Part shown: piece by piece, positions 24,736 through 64,000 of the stretch
Layout of the letters: the number at the start of each line of letters is the position of its first letter
Position numbering within the stretch: the first letter of the stretch is position 1
NCBI GenBank assembly: GCA_964019155.1
Contig: OZ025244.1
Location: 39,991,389 to 40,055,388, forward strand
Direction: 5' to 3'
DNA: 64,000 nt
Source: Osedax fenrisi
Lineage: Eukaryota; Annelida; Polychaeta; Sabellida; Siboglinidae
Made by a program: the position numbers and the translations under genes
Notes under the pieces: generated by a model
Seen by the model: the letters and a program-made list of their open reading frames with translations, nothing else
What the model was told of the DNA's origin: nothing
The model's database searches: none

Positions 24736-25195
24736 AGTAAGCAATATATATAAATATAATATAACATGGGCGTTTTTGTTATAATTTATATACGCGAGTT
24801 GTTATAATTAATAGTAATTATACTATATAATATTTATTAGAATAATTTTTATTATTTTCTGTTATTTTCTTATTTAGTAATAAGATTTTTCCTCCTAAAG
24901 TGCTTCAAAATAATATAGCATATTTTCTGTTGTTATCACCCGTGAAAATTGCATCATTATCATATCATTAGTAGCATTATTTTCGTAATATGGTCGTATC
25001 ATTATTATCATCATAGTCCTTATAAGGTATTATAATATATTATCACCATAATTATTGTAATGATAATATATCGCCATCAAAAGTAACATATTCATAGGGG
25101 GAAGGGGGGTTAAGAAAGGGTGCCAGATATTAAAATAAAATATTATTCAGTATTTAGAGAAAGAATTATTATTTTGTTATTTGTTATTTAATGTT

Positions 25196-25456
25196 AGTGG
25201 AGTCCTTTCATCCCATACGGGAAATTAGGTGAAGTTTTCACTTATAACCATATATGGCTCTAATGTCCCTTCGAAGCCGCTCTCATGTTAAGGCATCCAT
25301 GGTATTAACGAGAGCCTATCATTTATTTATACACAATTATATATGATCACTTCTAAATATTATTTGATGACCTATGTAATGGACCGTACGAGGCTTGTAC
25401 CCACGTCCTACTACCTGTATGTATGATGCTTTTGCCAACTGAGCCACTCAGGCAGT
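25196..25456 (-). mobile_element. tRNA-headed SINE, full-length copy
   Basis: Minus strand: head CTGCCTGAGTGGCTCAGTTG, then the family body; 3' end TGGATG-like GGATGAAAGGACTCCAC at the left. Confidence 0.85.
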
Positions 25457-26376
25457 ATAATGATATAGGAAACTTAAGCTGACTACAAAGATAACGTGAA
25501 TGGGTGCACTAGTAAGAAGTAGATTTGTAACAGTGGAATAGAGAGATGGATACGTTAATGGTTTCTGTAACGATGGAAGATTATCATTTATTCAATAAAA
25601 TAGTTAAGTGATGATTGTGAGAAATATTCAATAATTATATTCCGAAAAATCTTCGGTTACCATGTAATTATAATATAAATATAAATCACATTCTAAAGAA
25701 CATCTAATATTAATTATAATTATTATCTATTTACTATGTGTTCGAGGAAATATCGAAAGCCGATAGATAATATATTAATAATGGTTAATAATGGATGTAA
25801 CCAATGGAACCTATATATAAATAACTAATACAACTTAGATAGGCAATATAACATACATATCATCGTAATGAGAGTAGAAAATGATGTCACAAGACACAAA
25901 GTGCTAGAGGACATTTTCCACCCGATTGTTATATACTAACTACACGACACATGTAACGAGGTAATACGTCAACTATAATAGATGATCGTATACTATAGTA
26001 TATTACGTAGAACGATACGCTTGCATTCGTGTATTTAACGCGCACTGTATCTATAGGTACTATATTACCTACACGAAATAGGATGGAATGTCATAGTATC
26101 TATATATATATATATATATATATATAGTTTAGTATGTTTAACTTTAGTGAATACTAGGGTATGACACATTCTTGGATGCGCACCAATGCAAGCAGAAGTT
26201 TTTAGTTTATAGATACGAGATGAAGTTTAAAAAAAATGTTTGACTGAACCGCTTAGAAGCTTTGACAAATGTGTTCATTTCGAACCCTATTAAATACTAT
26301 ATCGACCAAATGGTTATTACGAAATGAATGCAATGAGCGACGTAAAACTGACCATTAAGTTACGCCTGACACGAAC

Positions 26377-62305
<35,929 letters not shown>

Positions 62306-62309
62306 CTAT

Positions 62310-64000
62310 AGGTGTTATGTAGTAGTAGTAGTGGTAGTGATGGTGGTAGTGGTGGTGGTGGTGGTGGTAGTGGTAGTAGTAATAGTAGTAGTGGTAGTGG
62401 TAGTGGTAGTGATAGTGATAGTAGTGGTAGTGGTATTGGTAGTGGTAGATGTAGTAGTAGTGGTAGTGTTAGTGGTAGTGGTAGTTGTAGTGGTAGTGGT
62501 TGTTGTTGTTGTTGTGCGGCGTAGCGTTCGCATGGACTAATGTCCATGCGCAAACGCGATAACAGCCTCTGGGTTTTCCACCAGGACTGAGAGAGGGGGT
62601 GCCGCTCCCCCGAAACCGCGGATTCTTTTTTTGTGCTGTGGCAGGGCACTCCTGCAGCCAGTGCTCCAGTGTTTCTGGGGTAACTTTGCAGTGGGGACAG
62701 TATGGGGAGCTCTCAGCGTCGACTATATTTCGGTAGGCTGCCAATTTGTGGCAGTGGCCGCTGCGTAGCTGTGCTATCATGACGGCATCCTTCCTTGATA
62801 GTGCGGTAGCTTTCCGTTTACCGTCGAAGACCATCTTCGTCCTTGCATGACTGATGGGGGGATCATTTATCTCCCTACCAATGAAGGCCTTGGCCGATTG
62901 GTAGGAGATTTCGCCTTCCATGTCTGCTTCGGTCGTCATTGCTGCGGCATCACCCGCTGCTGAGTCCGCCCACTCGTTCCCAATCAAGCCAATGTGGCCG
63001 GGCACCCATTGGATGAATACTCGGCGGTTTAGCATTGATTGCCGTCACTTTTCCCAGGCGATTGCAGGGCAGCTAGGGTGGACTGACTATCGGTGCAGAT
63101 GATGATGGGGCCGTGGCGTTCAGTGTCGTTGTTTACCCATTCGATTGCCAGTAGAAGGGCAACGACCTCCGTTTCAAATGAGGAAGTAAATCTTCTTCCT
63201 TTCCGGGAGATGGTATTCTGCTTTTCAGGGCTGGTGGGGAGACCAGAGGTCACTACCGCCGCACTCCCACCGTATTCTAAGCCGCGTGACGCAGAGCCGT
63301 CCGTGTAGATGGTGTTTTCTGCATGTCCAGCAGCTGCGATGGTGTCGACGGTGTCACGTAGTAGCGAGACCTTGTCCCACGACTTGTTACTGTTCCCAGC
63401 TAGTCTAGTTGCGATCGTCCAAAGCGGGTTAGTTATCCAGGACCAGGGTGGAGCTTTCTTCGGCCAGAACCTCTCGCGTGGCAGATTGGCAAGCTGGATG
63501 CGCTCGCATTCGGACTGGGCGAGGGACGTGAAGCTGGACCTTTTCCATCGTTGGTGTATCGGTGCAGTGAAGATTGCGTGTCGGGGGCTATCGGGTGATA
63601 GACGCGCCGATTTTCCCCATGCGATGACGCAATTCCGTTTGCATGTCGTTACGAAAGACGTAATTTCCGCTTAGGCTCGAAGGCATTCCAGGGGGGTGTC
63701 ATCGAGTTGACCTGTAAGTATCCTCAGTGCTCTGTTTTGGATGCGTTCCAGGATGAGTGCGTTGGATTTTGCCAGCCAGGGCTGCCATGCGGGCGCGCAG
63801 TAATGGAGGGTGCTGTGTATTGTAGCATTGTAAATGCGCGTCATACATAGCCTGCTCCATCCCCATTCCTTTGATGAGAAGGAGGCCAGTATCCTGCATC
63901 GGCTCATGACTCGGGATTTTATTGTGTCGACGTGAGGGCGGAAGGTTAGTGAGCGGTCGTATCTTACACCGAGGAAAGTCGGGGTTTTATTGACCGTCAA
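62310..64000 (-). pseudogene. I-clade-type LINE: RT thumb, RNase H and Cys/His knuckle (partial, runs off right edge)
   Basis: Reading the minus strand from 64000: TPTFLGVRYDRSLTFRPHVD (RT thumb), YNATIHSTLHYCAPAWQPWL, a stop at about 63672, then RNase H with NTIYTDGSASRGLEYGG, FETEVVALLLAIEW, ICTDSQSTLAAL and, after a 1-base shift near 63030, FIQWVPGHIGLIGNEWADSA. These give the D-E-D-H-D set. It ends with CPHCKVTPETLEHWLQEC and EAVIAFAHGH, stop 62537-62539, and a (CAA)n/(CCACTA)n tail to about 62315. RT plus RNase H in one ORF points to the I/Nimb/Ingi/R1 group. Two disruptions make this copy defective. High GC compared with surroundings marks a fairly recent arrival. Confidence 0.92.
62318..62520. 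repeat. (GTA/GTG)n trinucleotide-rich LINE tail
   Basis: Imperfect GTAGTGGTAGTG repeat forming the 3' tail of the LINE. Poly-Thr, poly-Gly/Ser and poly-Val frames here are artefacts. Confidence 0.9.

Noticed and set aside
26020..26070. Exon following exon 27 (DTVRVKYTNASVSFY)
   Set aside because: Phase and splice ends are allowable, but the text is too short and shows no WD pattern.
62312..62540. ORFs for poly-Thr, poly-Gly/Ser and poly-Val proteins
   Set aside because: All are frames through the LINE trinucleotide tail.

Overview
The window reads as nuclear DNA from an invertebrate animal; I cannot name the phylum. Evidence: GT-AG spliced exons in a very AT-rich background, fragments of several animal LINE clades, a tRNA-headed SINE family, several MITE families, and dozens of long (AT)n runs. 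I see no bacterial operons, rRNA genes, free-standing tRNA genes or CRISPR arrays.

Right part, about 26.4-62.3 kb, minus strand: one large broken-up gene. I could chain 27 internal coding exons (about 1,300 codons) that together spell a NACHT-WD protein of the NWD1/NWD2 type. The order is an acidic low-complexity N-terminus, a DUF4062-like start, helical linkers, a Walker A exon (GPRGTGKST), a Walker B exon (KLVLCLDDYD), the winged-helix/helical region (LAELPFHLCRAERYEHL), then WD-repeat exons. Splice phase is preserved at every junction I could test except those around one exon at 56.2-56.4 kb. The first exon with the start codon lies beyond 64.0 kb and the last WD exons and stop codon were not found with confidence (probably 23.5-26.4 kb). 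Introns are packed with SINEs, LINE fragments, MITEs and satellites. They include a 1.3 kb 13-bp minisatellite that ends directly at an exon's splice acceptor, and an I-type LINE whose 3' tail sits directly upstream of another acceptor.

Left part, 1-24 kb: mostly non-coding and repeat-derived. A likely secretory signal peptide starts a gene that runs off the left edge (minus strand). A large diverged inverted repeat (arms about 4.0-6.9 kb and 8.7-12.3 kb) surrounds a core with an RTE LINE relic and a ~245-bp satellite. Each arm carries a 51-codon ORF for a single-pass membrane peptide that has kept its frame while its flanks drifted. A possibly related 41-codon ORF lies at 18.4 kb. Satellites at 13.1 and 16.2 kb, palindromic MITEs at 15.5 and 23.6 kb, and LINE fragments at 0.6, 3.0, 5.2, 21.5 and 24.5 kb fill much of the rest.

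The most noteworthy items are the NACHT-WD gene model, the membrane micropeptide pair in the inverted repeat, the branch-point-like minisatellite at a 3' splice site, and a MITE family with CCCAGC ends and 2-bp non-TA target duplications.
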